Source of the DNA: Cryptomeria japonica
Lineage: Eukaryota; Streptophyta; Pinopsida; Cupressales; Cupressaceae
Assembly: GCF_030272615.1 (NCBI RefSeq)
Contig: NC_081414.1
Location: 48,226,501 to 48,290,500, forward strand
Reading direction: 5' to 3'
DNA: 64,000 nt
Position numbers and translations under genes: made by a program. Position 1 is the first letter of the stretch, and each line of letters starts with the position of its first letter. Positions 1 through 11,000 of the stretch are shown in pieces. The notes below the pieces were generated by a model. The model ran no database searches and was not told the DNA's origin. It saw only the letters and a program-made list of their open reading frames with translations.

Positions 1-210
1 CGATAACCTAATTCTAAACCATGTCGGCTTGTATTGTCGATAACCAAAGAAATCTATCCAACCTACCGGTGGCGGTGTCGATGTCGGTGAAGTGTCTGTG
101 ATGATCCAACCGGTACACAACTGAATTAAAATATGAAGCCAGAACAAGTTGCTATGTTGCCATCAATGACAACATATTGAAACCAACCTATTGAGTGGCA
201 ATTGCCAACA
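1..210 (-). repeat. 3' LTR, partial
   Basis: This matches 4399-4597 closely, apart from one short indel. It ends in CCAACA on the plus strand (TGTTGG when read on the minus strand) and abuts a polypurine tract. The rest of the LTR is outside the window. Confidence 0.85.
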
Positions 211-223
211 ATCTCCCCCTTTT
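211..223 (-). other. Polypurine tract
   Basis: The minus strand reads CAAAAGGGGGAGAT directly before the LTR start TGTTGG. This is the usual plus-strand primer arrangement of Copia elements and fixes the orientation of the element. Confidence 0.8.
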
Positions 224-723
224 GCATTGATGGCAACACTAATGTGAAAAATGATCATAGTTTCCAACCATTGGTTTCATCCTGAGCCTACTCCCCTTGA
301 GCTGAATATCCTGAATATTTTCTACCTATATTCCCCCTAATGTATAAAACTCTCTCTTTTTCTTTTTCACATCAATATCTCTCCCCCTTTGACATCAATG
401 CCATAAAAATTTTCAAAAAGAATACCAAAAACCAAGACGAACAATGAAAAATATTGTACAATGAATATCCGAAAATACCTTACCGGAGCTGAATATATTT
501 GAAAATTTCTGGATAGGCCTTCTCCAAAAGCTCTAGATAAGTATCCCAACCAGATTTGAAAGTGCTGGAAATAGATACAAGTCCATGTAGCATATGGGCA
601 AATGACTCTTCTCATTTAACTCTGTCGGTGTGGGCTTACCAACCATATCTATACACTCCTTCTTATGTACACTTAACAAATCCAACCAGGGACTCACCAA
701 ACCTCTAAGACTTCTAGCTCTTC

Positions 724-1314
724 TTATGATTTTGTATTTTTCCTCTCAAGAGAAACAAATTGGGCTTCCAAAACCAAAATATGACCATCAATGGATGTAG
801 TCAATGAATTCAATACATCAAAAGAATTGGCTATACATTTAATCTCCTTCTGAATTTCCTTAATCTTTTTATTTGACTCAGCTGTGAGAAGACCTGTGTT
901 AAAACATACTCTATAGATATGTGTACACTTCCTTAAAGAATTATCTATCAATTTCAACTTATCATTGATTTCCTTCCTTTCAGACTCAATCATTTGATCA
1001 AATGTATCTTTCTTTACCTATGTGAATCTCTCCAGTGCTTGTCGGTTTGATATATGTTGCAAGGACTGAAAATCCTTTGAAATGTGTTCAGTGATTATCT
1101 TAAGCTTGTTGGATGGGCTCGCTTCATTGCCAAATTTACACTCTGGGACAAGTCTATGCAAAAAAGTGATAGACTGATCAATAACACCTTTATCCATACA
1201 TCCTTCCTTCATCATTTTCTGTGCATCCATCATCCTGAGTTCAGTAGAACTCATCTCGGTTATGCTTTTCTTTTCAACCTGCGAGGTGTCAAATGACAAC
1301 AATGATGGACTCAC
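724..1314 (-). pseudogene. TE accessory ORF remnant, helical
   Basis: Two open stretches (1314-1018 and 993-724) lie in the same frame and are separated by a TAG codon. Together they would give about 195 residues. The second half, with its run of KEINDKLKLIDNSL-type heptads, looks alpha-helical or coiled-coil. No catalytic motif is visible. It lies downstream of the Gag and of the 1514-2386 ORF in element order, where an autonomous Copia element would carry pol. The function is unknown and I do not recognise the family. It may be the C-terminal part of the ORF that starts at 2386, now out of frame. Confidence 0.45.
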
Positions 1315-1513
1315 TACCGGTTCCCTACCAGATTCCTCTTTCTTCTCCTTTGATGATTTAACCTTTTATAGCTTCCTCACTTGCACTAGTGGCTTTGCCA
1401 CTTGGTGCAGTCTCAGTAATTGCCGGTTCCTCCCTAGGAACTTTACCCTCATCCCAGAATTCATAGCCTTTTGAAATGCTTTAAAGTAACCCCATACTTT
1501 GTCATCTCTCTGA

Positions 1514-2386
1514 CTACCCAATGTAGCAATAGATTGTTTCTAATTGCCTTCCTACCGGGATATTGAATGCCCATTTTCTCTTCCTAAAACCGGGAGTCTC
1601 ATTGATGAAAAATAACATTAAACAGACAATTAGGTTACCATACCGGAAGGTTCCTTTCTTTTCTCCTTTAATCTTTCCTAGGTTAATCAATAATTCATCC
1701 AACATCCAACCACATAGATCTAACTTCTCATTCTCCCTCATCATTTTATGAGTTACGTAAATGCAGGAGCTAGAAACTTAATTCGGTCGGTTTGATTGAG
1801 TTACCTTGTAACCAATGACCATGCTACTGAATCTGATATCTGTGTCGGTGATAGTACCGATTCTCATTGATCGTTTGTTTGATGTTGCACTGGTAATCTT
1901 GTTAACCTGATCATTTAAAACTTTCTTCTCTAAACGTTGTCCAACCTATGATAAACCTGTGATTTCCCTGATGGCCTCCTTCATAATCTTATATGGTCTA
2001 TCCAACCAGATAAACTCTCTATGCACTCTGCTCCAAACATACCTAACAATTTTATCTTCAAATTCTGGAATATCCAGAATTCTAGTAAACACTAGAGCAA
2101 CAATATGTTGGTATTCAGGTTTAATCTTTCCATAATCTCCCATTAACTCATTCATGTACATGCTCTTGATATCAATCGTTCCCAAATCCTCAATATGATG
2201 GTGAATGTAGGCTCTTACATCTTCAACATACACGACTCCTTCTAGAACACGGGAAAAAGCACGAATCAAATCGTCCAGAGTAGCAACATGAGAATATCAC
2301 TTGAAAATCACTCTGGGATGGTCGTTGACCTCAACAACAGTCGGATTTGCAACAAACATAGGTACAGATGATGATCTTGCTTCCAT
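1514..2386 (-). pseudogene. TE accessory ORF remnant
   Basis: A minus-strand frame starts with ATG at 2386 and runs to 1514 with a few in-frame stops (about 290 codons). Readable parts include YVEDVRAYIHHHIEDLG and, near the end, GTFRYGNLIVCLMLFFINE. This style of helical domain recurs in plant TE-borne proteins, but I cannot name the family. It replaces the pol region of this element. The stops suggest decay. It could be a protein specific to this non-autonomous lineage or a captured host fragment. Confidence 0.5.
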
Positions 2387-2746
2387 GATTGAAGATAAAT
2401 ACCTGTGAATCGCTATCGGTGAAAGACCCTAAAGACCTCTTCCAATCGCTGGTGAAATTGCTCAAGATGATATCGATCACACTGATTCACCTTAGACTTC
2501 CTCTGAATCGCTCTGAATTGCTCTAAATGTAAAGTGATCATAAATGAAGTGAATTTGACCTTTTATCCTCCAAGAAAAACCCTAATCCGTCATATGTATA
2601 AATGACTTCCGATGAAACATATCGGATATCGGTTAAGCATCTCCATGCCAAATAAGTATATCCAATGTCTAGAACATATTCCAGAACCTCTTCCCAGGGC
2701 TTAAACATTATTATCATGAATTTTTCCTACCCCTAAGGCAGCTGCC

Positions 2747-3608
2747 TCAGTTACCGGTTGAGCTTCCTGCTGGTACAGGAGCAACCTCCTCTATCGGTTG
2801 AGTAACCGAAGAATTCCCATTTACAGATTGATCTTCTGACTTTCTGACCCATCTCTGAGTATGATCTTGACAGATTTCATTAACCTTTTCTTTCCCTTTC
2901 TCATTTGATCCTCCATAACCAACCAGTGGATTTCTGCTTCTACATAATTTAGCAATATGTTCAACCTCATTACATGCATAACATGTAACATTGTTCTTTT
3001 GAATTGTTTTGTTGAAACTAGTATAATTGCTAGACCTGCATTGATTAGCCATATGTCCAAATTTTCCACATACATAACATTTTTCATTCATTTTGCAATC
3101 TTCTATCTTATGTCCATACTTATTACATTTAGAACATTGAGCGGGAGCAGAACCAGGGTTCTGATTTGCTCTATTTCTACATTGCCTAGCCATGTGACCG
3201 AATTTATTACAAACAAGGCATCTACCATTAAATTTATAAGTATTAAACTGTCTTACCGGTGCCTTATGATTTTGATTTCTTCTGAGATACAACAAGATTT
3301 TCTTCCTTTTTCTTCTAGTCTTCAATCTCCTTAGACATTCTCATAGTTATATCTTGCATTTCATTTCTCATGACCATGTTCTACTGACTCAGCTTCTGAC
3401 ACTGTTCCTTAAGTGCATCTTTCTCTTCATCATCTTGATTTTTCAAAAGTTCCTTCCTCCTAGATTGAACAGATGACAACCTCTCCTGTAGGACAAGAAT
3501 GAATTCCTGAGTAGATTTCAATTCATCTTGTAACTTCAAGTTTTTCATTATTTCAGCATCATAATCTTCAAGTGATACCTCGAGTTGTCTTTCCAAATTC
3601 ATATCCAT
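2747..3608 (-). pseudogene. Gag with four CCHC zinc knuckles, broken
   Basis: Structural protein of a Copia-like element, expected to bind RNA and build virus-like particles in the cytoplasm. An upstream piece (3608-3381, 75 aa) is a charged coiled coil. After a short interval with in-frame stops, a 192-aa piece (3325-2747) carries four C-x2-C-x4-H-x4-C knuckles: CLVCNKFGHMARQC, CSKCNKYGHKIEDC, CYVCGKFGHMANQC and CYACNEVEHIAKLC. Four knuckles are more than the single one usual for Copia Gag. No protease follows. The frame breaks make this copy probably non-functional. Confidence 0.75.
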
Positions 3609-3654
3609 GGATTCAGGATCTCCCTCAAGTTGTTAAATTTCTTCCGAGGCACAA

Positions 3655-3667
3655 GGCTTTGATACCA
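3655..3667 (-). other. Primer-binding site (initiator Met tRNA type)
   Basis: The minus strand reads TGGTATCAAAGCC, a near match to the TGGTATCAGAGC site complementary to the initiator methionine tRNA 3' end. It lies five bases inside the 5' LTR. The same core is intact in two other elements of this window, at 23378-23389 and 32946-32957. Confidence 0.8.
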
Positions 3668-3672
3668 ATAGT

Positions 3673-4597
3673 TGGAATACTAGAACAATGAGGGGGGTGG
3701 GGGATGAATCAGTGTTCTACTAAAATTATTAATTTTAACCTTATTAAAACATGCATACACAACCTGGTATACCGGTACATATAGAATTGAAAGAAGTAAA
3801 GCAACCAATAAGACAATCACACAAATGAATATCATAACACACAAAATTATACGTGGAAAACCTCAAAGAGGAAAAACCACAGTGGGATTTGTGACCCACA
3901 ATATCAATTCACTAGCCATATGAAGAGATATTACAAAATATAGGAGCTTGCACTTGCAGGAAGGCTTACAACCTAGAGCACACTACTCAATCACAAAAGG
4001 AGCCTTACTAACTACATACAAATACCCCTATATCAGCCTGTAGAAATGATTGAACTGCAAAGATAGCATATTTTATGCCTGAATACAGTTTCGATTAAGC
4101 TATGTTTGTTCCGGTCTAACCCTAAACCCTTTACCGAAATACCCCTTTACATAAATATCCTCACATACATGATCTCTATCATATGTTTCACATTACATAA
4201 CATTATCATATTCTCCTATCAATCCATTAAACAAAATGATCTAACCAACTGACCTATAAACCCTTTACAATTCATCATGCCTTATGTCAGCTTACAAAGA
4301 TATTTATAATATGAATATACATGTCGGCTAGATAACATAAAACATGAATATCAAAAACAATTGTTGATGCCAGATCCAAAAGATGTCGGTCTCCAATACC
4401 GATAACTTGATTCTAAACCATGTTGGCCTGTATTGTTGGTAACCAAATAAATCTATCCAACCTGACGGTGTCGGTGAAGTGTCTGTGATGTGCCAATCGG
4501 TACACAACTGAATTAAAATATGAAGCCGGAACAAGTTGCCATGTTTCCATCAATGACAACATATTAAAACCAACCAATTGAGTGTCAATTTCCAACA
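3673..4597 (-). repeat. 5' LTR
   Basis: A 925-bp LTR that begins TGTTGGAA on the minus strand (at 4597) and ends TTCCA. The end next to the PBS contains a G-run followed by GATGAATCAG on the plus strand. Similar G-run plus GTGAATCAGT segments mark LTR ends at about 43230 and 63970, which suggests a shared Copia-lineage R/U5 feature. Confidence 0.75.
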
Positions 4598-5100
4598 TAC
4601 TTAGTTGAGAATTTTAGTGAATATCTTTGTATATAAAGATGAGAAAAGGTGTGTGTTGGATATATAGATGTATGAGAGGTAGTTTTTTAATGAAAAGATG
4701 TTATGAATCATATGCAAATAAATTTGATTGGAAAAGTGTGCAACAATCTGTTGAGAAGAGCATTGACAGTTTTTGGTAACAGAGTTTGAGGTCAGATATA
4801 ATTGCCATGATATTGGATACTTGACACAAATGTTCAAGGTCTATTTCATGATCGAGAGATCCTATTCCTCTTAGTTTAGCTATTTCTACCGAAAGACAAT
4901 GTGTCTCTCTTGGAATCTCTTTATATCTTGCCCTGAGTTTCAATTGTGCAAGTCCTTTGTATCTTGCCCTAAGGTTGAGCCCCATAGTTAGCAAGTACGA
5001 AGCAATGAGCTCCCTAGCCTATGGCCTATTTATTGTAATAATTCATATCTATGTTGTGAGTGAGATTCTCACTGTGGTTTTTCCCTTGGGTTTTCTACAT

Positions 5101-5120
5101 AAATTTGATGTTCATGAGTT
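5101..5120. repeat. Target-site duplication, left copy
   Basis: Twenty bases starting AAATTTGATG, identical to 7882-7901. They flank the LINE-type insertion. Confidence 0.85.
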
Positions 5121-5283
5121 CTGATTAAATGAAAAACAGGTTTTAAGGACCCGAAACCATTACAACATAGTTAAAATAAAAAGCTGAGAAAATAGAGTCC
5201 TCATACAAAGCGACTGGTCCAAAAAATCAGCAAACAGAAAAAACAGCTAAACAACAAAAAACAGCAAAGAACCCAAGGAGACA

Positions 5284-6369
5284 CTACATAGTAATTTTCT
5301 TCAGCAGATCCTCTGCCTTAGTCACTAGCTCGTCATAGGTCGCCCCAATTGTTTTTAGCTCCTCTAGGTCCTTATTCACTTTCTTTTCCTTCCTCTTTCC
5401 ATGGGTGCGAGTTCTGGGACCTTGGGCTTCCCCGGTTCCTTCTACATCCAGGTCAATTTCCTGGGTTTCCTTTTCATCATCGAGCTTGCTGGTGAGGGTA
5501 TGGGTGTTGTTGGCTAAGATTTTCAGAATGCTAAGACTCTGCTCCGCAATGTTCTTGAGGCACTCCTCTATCTTGTCCACTTTGGCAACTGTATCCAAGA
5601 GCGTTTTTTCGTTAGTTTCCTCCAGGGTTTTCCTATCCTGTATCTCCTTTTCAATTTTCTCAAACCGGGGATTAAAGGCATCTCTGATGTCTTCCGCTTT
5701 GGCAATTGTGTTCTTCAAATCTTCAATATAATTGGCCATAGTGTTCCCCTCTCCAATGTTAATGGTCTCTAGGATCATGACTCTGTTGCAGAGTTTTTTG
5801 TATTCATCCACAGTATTCTTATTCCCATCAATAAGCCATTTAATGGTTTTCATAAAACCCTTCAAGGCCTCGGGGTGAGGACCAGGAGAAGGAGTAACTT
5901 TACCAGGGGTTATCTGTTCATCTTTAGCAATATGGAGGGCAGAAATAGTGTCAGCGGCCCTGAGGGTCTCCTCCATAGTCTCCATCTCCAGGCTTTGTTC
6001 AGCTTCCTGGGTTCTTGTTTGCTTGTCCTCTTCCGGTTCCTTGCCTGTGTCCTCCAGATCTTTGCCAGTCTCCTCTGTTTTCTTTTGCTTCTTCCTGGGT
6101 TGGGCTTGGATTTTACTTTTTTCCTTCAGCACTCCCTTAGAGTTCTTCTTCTCCTCAGGGAAATCAGAGTCCTCTTCTTCAGAAGAAATACTAATCAAGG
6201 GTTTGCTTTGGGGTTTTTTACTCTTAGAAGAAGAGGGTCTTGATTTCCTCTTCTTGCTCCTCTCATACTCTGAGTCGTCAGAGCTTTCCTCATTTTCAGT
6301 TGAGGAATCATTATCTGAATCCTCCTCCTCCAAGAAATCAAAATCAGACATTTCTTCTTCTAAATCCAT
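5284..6369 (-). CDS. Acidic, Lys/Ser-rich coiled-coil protein of a LINE-type element
   Basis: A 361-codon intact frame. Residues 1-60 are strongly acidic and serine-rich. Two basic clusters (around residue 40, SKKRKSRPSSSKSKKP, and around residue 95) could be nuclear localisation signals. The second half, from about residue 180, is long-helical with heptad-like spacing (TMANYIEDLKNTIAKAEDIR, LDTVAKVDKIEECLKNIAEQ) and a basic KRKEKK patch near 330. It lies two codons after the stop of the 6376-7002 ORF in the same frame, so both were probably one gag/ORF1-like protein split by a single TAG. No enzymatic motif. An RNA-chaperone role is inference only. Confidence 0.55.
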   Translation of the reverse strand: MDLEEEMSDFDFLEEEDSDNDSSTENEESSDDSEYERSKKRKSRPSSSKSKKPQSKPLISISSEEEDSDFPEEKKNSKGVLKEKSKIQAQPRKKQKKTEETGKDLEDTGKEPEEDKQTRTQEAEQSLEMETMEETLRAADTISALHIAKDEQITPGKVTPSPGPHPEALKGFMKTIKWLIDGNKNTVDEYKKLCNRVMILETINIGEGNTMANYIEDLKNTIAKAEDIRDAFNPRFEKIEKEIQDRKTLEETNEKTLLDTVAKVDKIEECLKNIAEQSLSILKILANNTHTLTSKLDDEKETQEIDLDVEGTGEAQGPRTRTHGKRKEKKVNKDLEELKTIGATYDELVTKAEDLLKKITM

Positions 6370-6375
6370 AGAGAG

Positions 6376-7002
6376 CTACATTCGATTGATTTTACTGGCC
6401 TTTAGATGATCATAAATGAGGACCATAAGTCCCTGGTGCATTGCAGTGTCACTCCGAGGATTTTCTTTATATGCTTTTAGGGATGCATTCATAGAACAAA
6501 GAAAGAAATAAGGGAAATTCACCTTATCGTTATGCCTAAAATGATTTAAGAGGACAAAGTGATATCCATATACTTTCATAAACCTACCATCTAGAGTTAT
6601 ATACCTCATTAAAACAAAGAGAATTTCCCGCCAGGGTTTTACAAAAGCCCTAGGCGGGTAATAGGTTTTGCTCAACTTTACCAACCTTTTCTTCTCTTTC
6701 TCTATGACTGGGTACCTTTCAATGGCTTCCCTGCTGACCTTCCTATCTCTGTAGAAATTGCAACCCTCCCTTTTGAGTCCCGTAGCTTTAGCTATTAACT
6801 CTTTGTCAATTTCCACCAGTTGGTCGCCCATTTTAAGCTTGCCCTTCTTCCAATTTTTGCAGAAGAAGCTGGTTATCTTTCCATCACGGCCATGGAGTCT
6901 CTCAAGGAAGCTCGAAAGACCACCTTCTGCAAAATTCACACACCTCTTCTTTCTGTTTCCACTCCTTGCAACTTCCTGGCTCATATCTTCTCCTATTTCC
7001 AC
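6376..7002 (-). CDS. TE-borne helical-domain protein, N-terminal part of a split ORF
   Basis: A 208-codon frame ending in TAG at 6376 and followed in frame by the 361-codon ORF. It contains the readable stretches RFMKVYGYHFVLLNHFRH and FPYFFLCSMNASLKAYKEN. This kind of domain looks familiar from plant transposon-encoded proteins, but I cannot name it. It starts 240 bp after the end of the RNase H frame. The start at 7002 is the first ATG of the frame; upstream sequence gives no clear alternative. It could be ORF1 of a second, head-to-tail LINE copy. Confidence 0.5.
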   Translation of the reverse strand: MEIGEDMSQEVARSGNRKKRCVNFAEGGLSSFLERLHGRDGKITSFFCKNWKKGKLKMGDQLVEIDKELIAKATGLKREGCNFYRDRKVSREAIERYPVIEKEKKRLVKLSKTYYPPRAFVKPWREILFVLMRYITLDGRFMKVYGYHFVLLNHFRHNDKVNFPYFFLCSMNASLKAYKENPRSDTAMHQGLMVLIYDHLKASKINRM

Positions 7003-7241
7003 CCATGGTGTCGTTTCTCACAGTCAAGTTCAGGTTACAGAGCTAGTGAAACATAAAGCTTTTCGAAGCTAAAACAAAAGCCCAGAAAGCATGCGTAGCA
7101 TTATTGATTTGACAAGTTATAATGCACGTTTTGCTAACTTTGATGTTATAATGAGCAATTCCCTCATTATCGAAGTAACTCGAAGTGCTTACTTCAGTAC
7201 ATATCATAATTGCCTTGTCAATCAAGATTCTTTGGGGTACT

Positions 7242-7850
7242 TCAATATCTTTCATTTATTATGATTTGTCTTACATCTCCGGGAAGACCGCTCTCACCTG
7301 TCCACGTGGTTATTGTATCATTCTTCACCGCCACGTTTGCAGCCCAATCAGTAGAACAGTTGGCCTTCCGATATATATGGGATATGTGGCATTTTTTGAA
7401 GGTTCTGATGATGTCAATGGCAGAAAAAATTATATTGTGGATCGACCAAGAGGGCTGAGAGGTCCCATTGAGACACTTAATAATATTGTTGGAATCCCCT
7501 TCGATCCAGAGATGGGTACAGTTCCATTTTTTGGCTAGAATAATGCCTTGAAGGGCTGCCATAGCTTCCGCCTTATGATTGGTTTGAATGCCAATAGGGA
7601 CAGCAACCATACCTTTGCAAATGCCTCTGTCGTCTCTGAGAATAGCTCCACAGCCTGAAGGACCTGGATTTCCTTTGGCTGCTCCATCAAAATTGATTTT
7701 AAGCCAACCATGGGGAGGGGTTTGCCATTTAACTTCAAGCCTTTTATTGTGGCTGATATTATGACCATCAGTGAGCTTCATATTCCAGGCTCTTAAGATA
7801 TTTGACTCCAAAGAGTTGTTTGAGTAACAAGAGACCTCCATAGTTCCCAT
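7242..7850 (-). CDS. RNase H (RVT_3 type), C-terminus of a plant LINE ORF2
   Basis: About 200 residues with the plant RNase H signature. The first catalytic Asp is in LKINFDGAAKGNPGPSG, the Glu in HKAEAMAALQG, the second Asp in LWIEGDSNNIIKCLNG, and a distal Asp in KANCSTDWAANVAV. Such a domain normally follows the reverse transcriptase in plant LINE ORF2, where it degrades RNA in RNA/DNA hybrids. Here the reverse transcriptase is missing because the element is 5'-truncated at 7881. The frame is open from the truncation point, so the ATG at 7850 is not a real start. Confidence 0.8.
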   Translation of the reverse strand: MGTMEVSCYSNNSLESNILRAWNMKLTDGHNISHNKRLEVKWQTPPHGWLKINFDGAAKGNPGPSGCGAILRDDRGICKGMVAVPIGIQTNHKAEAMAALQGIILAKKWNCTHLWIEGDSNNIIKCLNGTSQPSWSIHNIIFSAIDIIRTFKKCHISHIYRKANCSTDWAANVAVKNDTITTWTGESGLPGDVRQIIINERY

Positions 7851-7881
7851 ATTTTCCTGAATAGCCCTTTGAATTTTCTGA

Positions 7882-7901
7882 AAATTTGATGTTCATGAGT
7901 T
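7882..7901. repeat. Target-site duplication, right copy
   Basis: Identical to 5101-5120. Removing one copy and the insertion restores a continuous alignment with the LTR at 16496-17197. Confidence 0.85.
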
Positions 7902-8030
7902 GGTTGTGTTTTGTTCTTACATTATAGTAATATGTTAACTGCGGTTTGAAGTTCAATAGATCATAATTAAGGTTGTGTTAGAGATCCAGATTGATTCACC
8001 CCCCCTCTCAATCCTACTATGTGTTCAACA

Positions 8031-11000
8031 CATATGTCAATTAGGGATTTATTTTAAGACATTCGCGGGCAAGACTTAATTTGAGGAATTTATGGCAAGC
8101 AATTATAAAAAAAATAGGTGTCCATATTAGGAAGGAAGCTAGTCTCAAAGGCTAGCCTTGATAGAGAAATTCTCATGAAGGGACTCTAACACTTATTATA
8201 ATTCATTCAAGCAACAACTTCCCATACTTAAACCATATAGACTTTAGATTATTGAATTTTGCAAAAAACCATAAGATAGTGGTTTTACTATAAGCTATTA
8301 GAATTTACCTCAAAGAATTTTGTTAATACTTCCTTTTATTGATTATATTTTTTATAGGGGCAACATTCAGATTCCCACTTAGAGGATAAGCATCATTGCA
8401 TCATTGCTCCCTTCTCGACTGGGGACTCTTGTCAAGGTTTCTCTCCTCTTGGGGACATGCTTCAATTGAAGAGTTACTCTAAGACATCCATGGTCAATAA
8501 TTTTCTTATGGAATTGATTGTTAGGAGTTATTAAGAATTGGAAACAAAATAGGCTTCAATATTACAAAGGAAGCTAGTCTCAAATGACAGTCTTGATCTT
8601 AGATAATTTCTTATGATGGGACTTAAATACTTATTATAATTAATTCAAGCAAAAACTTCCAATACTTAAAATGTTTAAACTTAGATAATCAAATTATTGC
8701 AAATAATTATAGGATAGCGATTTCAATCTAGGATATATTAGAATTTACCTGAAAGTATTTTTCTAATATTTGATTTCATGATTTATATATGACATTTGCA
8801 TAGTTATCTCTTAATGGATTTTGCCCTATGTTGGCCTACACTTTATTGGTACCTTAGGAGTGGCCTTGAACACCTATCAAGAAGGTTTTTACTCGGGAAC
8901 ACATCTAATATGATCGTATACTTGATAATACATTGAGTCACATTTTATGTTTTTAATGCTTTTCCTTGCAAGTCTTATTCACAAACCATATTTCTATGGT
9001 CACCTTCTTGGGGCCTTGAACCCTAGGTGTCAAGTTTCACTATTTATCTAAGGACTATCAAAGAGGAACTAAGAACAAGAGACCAAGGTGCAAAGGAAAA
9101 TATGGACTAGGAACCTCATTCCAAAGTTCGAGTTTCATTCATAAGTCTAGGCTTAGTAAAAAAAAGGTGGAAGAATGGGTTGTAAGTCCAAGAAGGGAGT
9201 AAGACCAAGATGGAAAAGAAATCAAGAATCAAAATGCAAAGGGGATCCAACATGAAGTTAAAAGGGATAAGAGCTAGGATGGACTTGGTAACAAGAACCT
9301 TAGGTGCCAAGGTACAAAGTCCATCTAGAGGTCTAAAATCCTAACATTTTTTACTATTGAATTTTTTTATAACACTATATTTAATAGGTACTAATTCCCT
9401 TGCATGGAAGTATTTTAAAATCTACTTTTTGGCTTCATCTTGTGCATAGATGGTCATGATCCTAAGTTACGTTTATGTTTCAAAGTTAATGTAGTGGTTA
9501 CTAGGATGCTTGTTGTGATTTCCAAAATGATAGTTTACATAGACAACATTTGTGTGAAACAATGTGGTTAATGTTTGTATTAATTAACAAGTTAACATTA
9601 ATATAAAATTGAAATGAAATAGAAATAAATATAAACAAAACATTTGAAGATATATGCATGGGAATTGGGACCCACCTCCATGTAAGATGTACAAAGAAAT
9701 GCAACGAAAGATGAGAGTAACTTAGGTAATAATCATTAAGAAATGAACACAAGGAAAGAGGAAAAATGTAAAAGCTAATGAGCTTTAACGATTTTGTCTC
9801 ACCCATGAATTTAGATTTGTAAAGGCACATTATTAAGCATTATCTCTCTACCCAATTTAGTTGGGTACATAAAGTAATAGGCTCCTATTTAGCACAAAGT
9901 AGTTCAAGAATTTAGCTCTGTAAAGATTGCTTAAAGGTGTGTGCAATAATGTTTCTCATGGTCATATGACTCATGAGTTGAGATATTATATTTTTATCAT
10001 CCAATCATTTTAAATCATATAATATATTATTATTTTGAAATATTAAATAAATTGATTAAAAAAATTCATATATAGTACATTTAGATATGGTGAAATTGAT
10101 AGTTGACATTTAAAACTAAATGATAAAAAAATGTTTGGTTGTGTAGATTTAAACTTCAAGAATGAAAATTATAGGAGCTTTCTAGGACTTCAAATTCTTG
10201 TTCTTCCAAATATCTATTGACGTGAACAAACATACAATATTCAAGAATCTTTCCTTTCTCTTTGTATTCTTGCCTAGATAGTTTCCTTATCTCATTGTAG
10301 ACATGTAAATTCAACAAGCTTTCTAAAGAAACATAGTCCAAGTTCAATGCATCAATCTTTACATTTCCTTATTTTTGTCCACTTTATTATTCATAGATTC
10401 TTCTGTAGGGCTATATAATAGGCCATATATGGTTCATAGATTTCTAGGAAGCTAGTAAGCCACTTCACTATGCATTTTTTGGAGTACTTGAGTTTTCCCG
10501 ACTCCAAAAAAAAAATTCATCTTTGTAAATGTCTATAGATTGATTTTTTGAAGAACTTGAGGGAACTTTGAAAGTTACTAAATAATTGGTTGTTAAAAAA
10601 TATTTGATTTAAACCGAGTAAAAGAACCTACACTCGTTGCATATAAATTTATTTTTTAGATTTAGTATAATTTTTTTTTTGGTGCTTGTAGTTTGAATTG
10701 CTATAGTTTAATTCAAACAAGCAATAAATTGTATATTCATTTAATTTTTTTTTTCTTGTAGTGTTGATTTAATTCGAGTGCGTGCAAATAAGTTGAGTAT
10801 TGTAGCACACATTATTGTGGATTGATATATAGTTCCTTAGTAGATTTGGTCAACAAGATTTGACTGTCTACTTTGGATATGCAATATATCATTTACACTT
10901 ACACCAATTATATAGATTAGATTTATGTATATTGTAGATGATTTGGTAGTGTGAAATGCTTTATTTGGTCACATAAATATTCTTCCTTAGTTTTGACTTC

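Larger units (their letters stand above)
1..4597 (-). mobile_element. Pol-less Copia-like LTR element, cut by the window edge
   Basis: An LTR retrotransposon read on the minus strand. Its 5' LTR (3673-4597) and the partial 3' LTR (1-210) are direct repeats that look about 88-90% identical by eye. A primer-binding site lies next to the 5' LTR and a polypurine tract next to the 3' LTR. The 3.4-kb interior encodes a zinc-knuckle Gag and accessory ORFs, but I see no protease, integrase, reverse transcriptase or RNase H. It is therefore non-autonomous. It is inserted in an older LTR that resumes at 4598; the matching target duplication would lie left of position 1. The LTR divergence and in-frame stops suggest an old copy. 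Confidence 0.85.
5121..7881 (-). mobile_element. LINE-type insertion with 20-bp target duplication
   Basis: It is flanked by a perfect 20-bp direct repeat (5101-5120 and 7882-7901) that belongs to the LTR it interrupts. Long, variable target duplications are typical of target-primed reverse transcription. On the minus strand it starts inside a plant LINE ORF2 C-terminus (RNase H), then carries a 208-codon and a 361-codon ORF in one frame. There is no poly(A) at the 3' end. The 5' truncation is typical of LINEs. A gag-like ORF downstream of RNase H is unusual. Confidence 0.75.
4598..8030 (+). repeat. Old Copia LTR fragment, split by two insertions
   Basis: The segments 4598-5120 and 7902-8030 align in order with 16496-17197, the right part of the 3' LTR of the Copia element further along. 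They share the CTTAGTTGA start region, the GGTTTTTCCCT block, the C-run and the terminal TTCAACA at 8030. The left part was interrupted by the minus-strand element ending at 4597, and the middle by the LINE-type insertion 5121-7881. It could be the true 5' LTR of the 11-17 kb element or an unrelated solo LTR of the same family; no clear PBS follows 8030. Confidence 0.7.

Noticed and set aside
5405-6409. Plus-strand frames of 108-153 codons rich in Ser/Leu/Phe
   Set aside because: These are the reverse complement of the acidic Lys/Glu-rich ORF, a common artefact.
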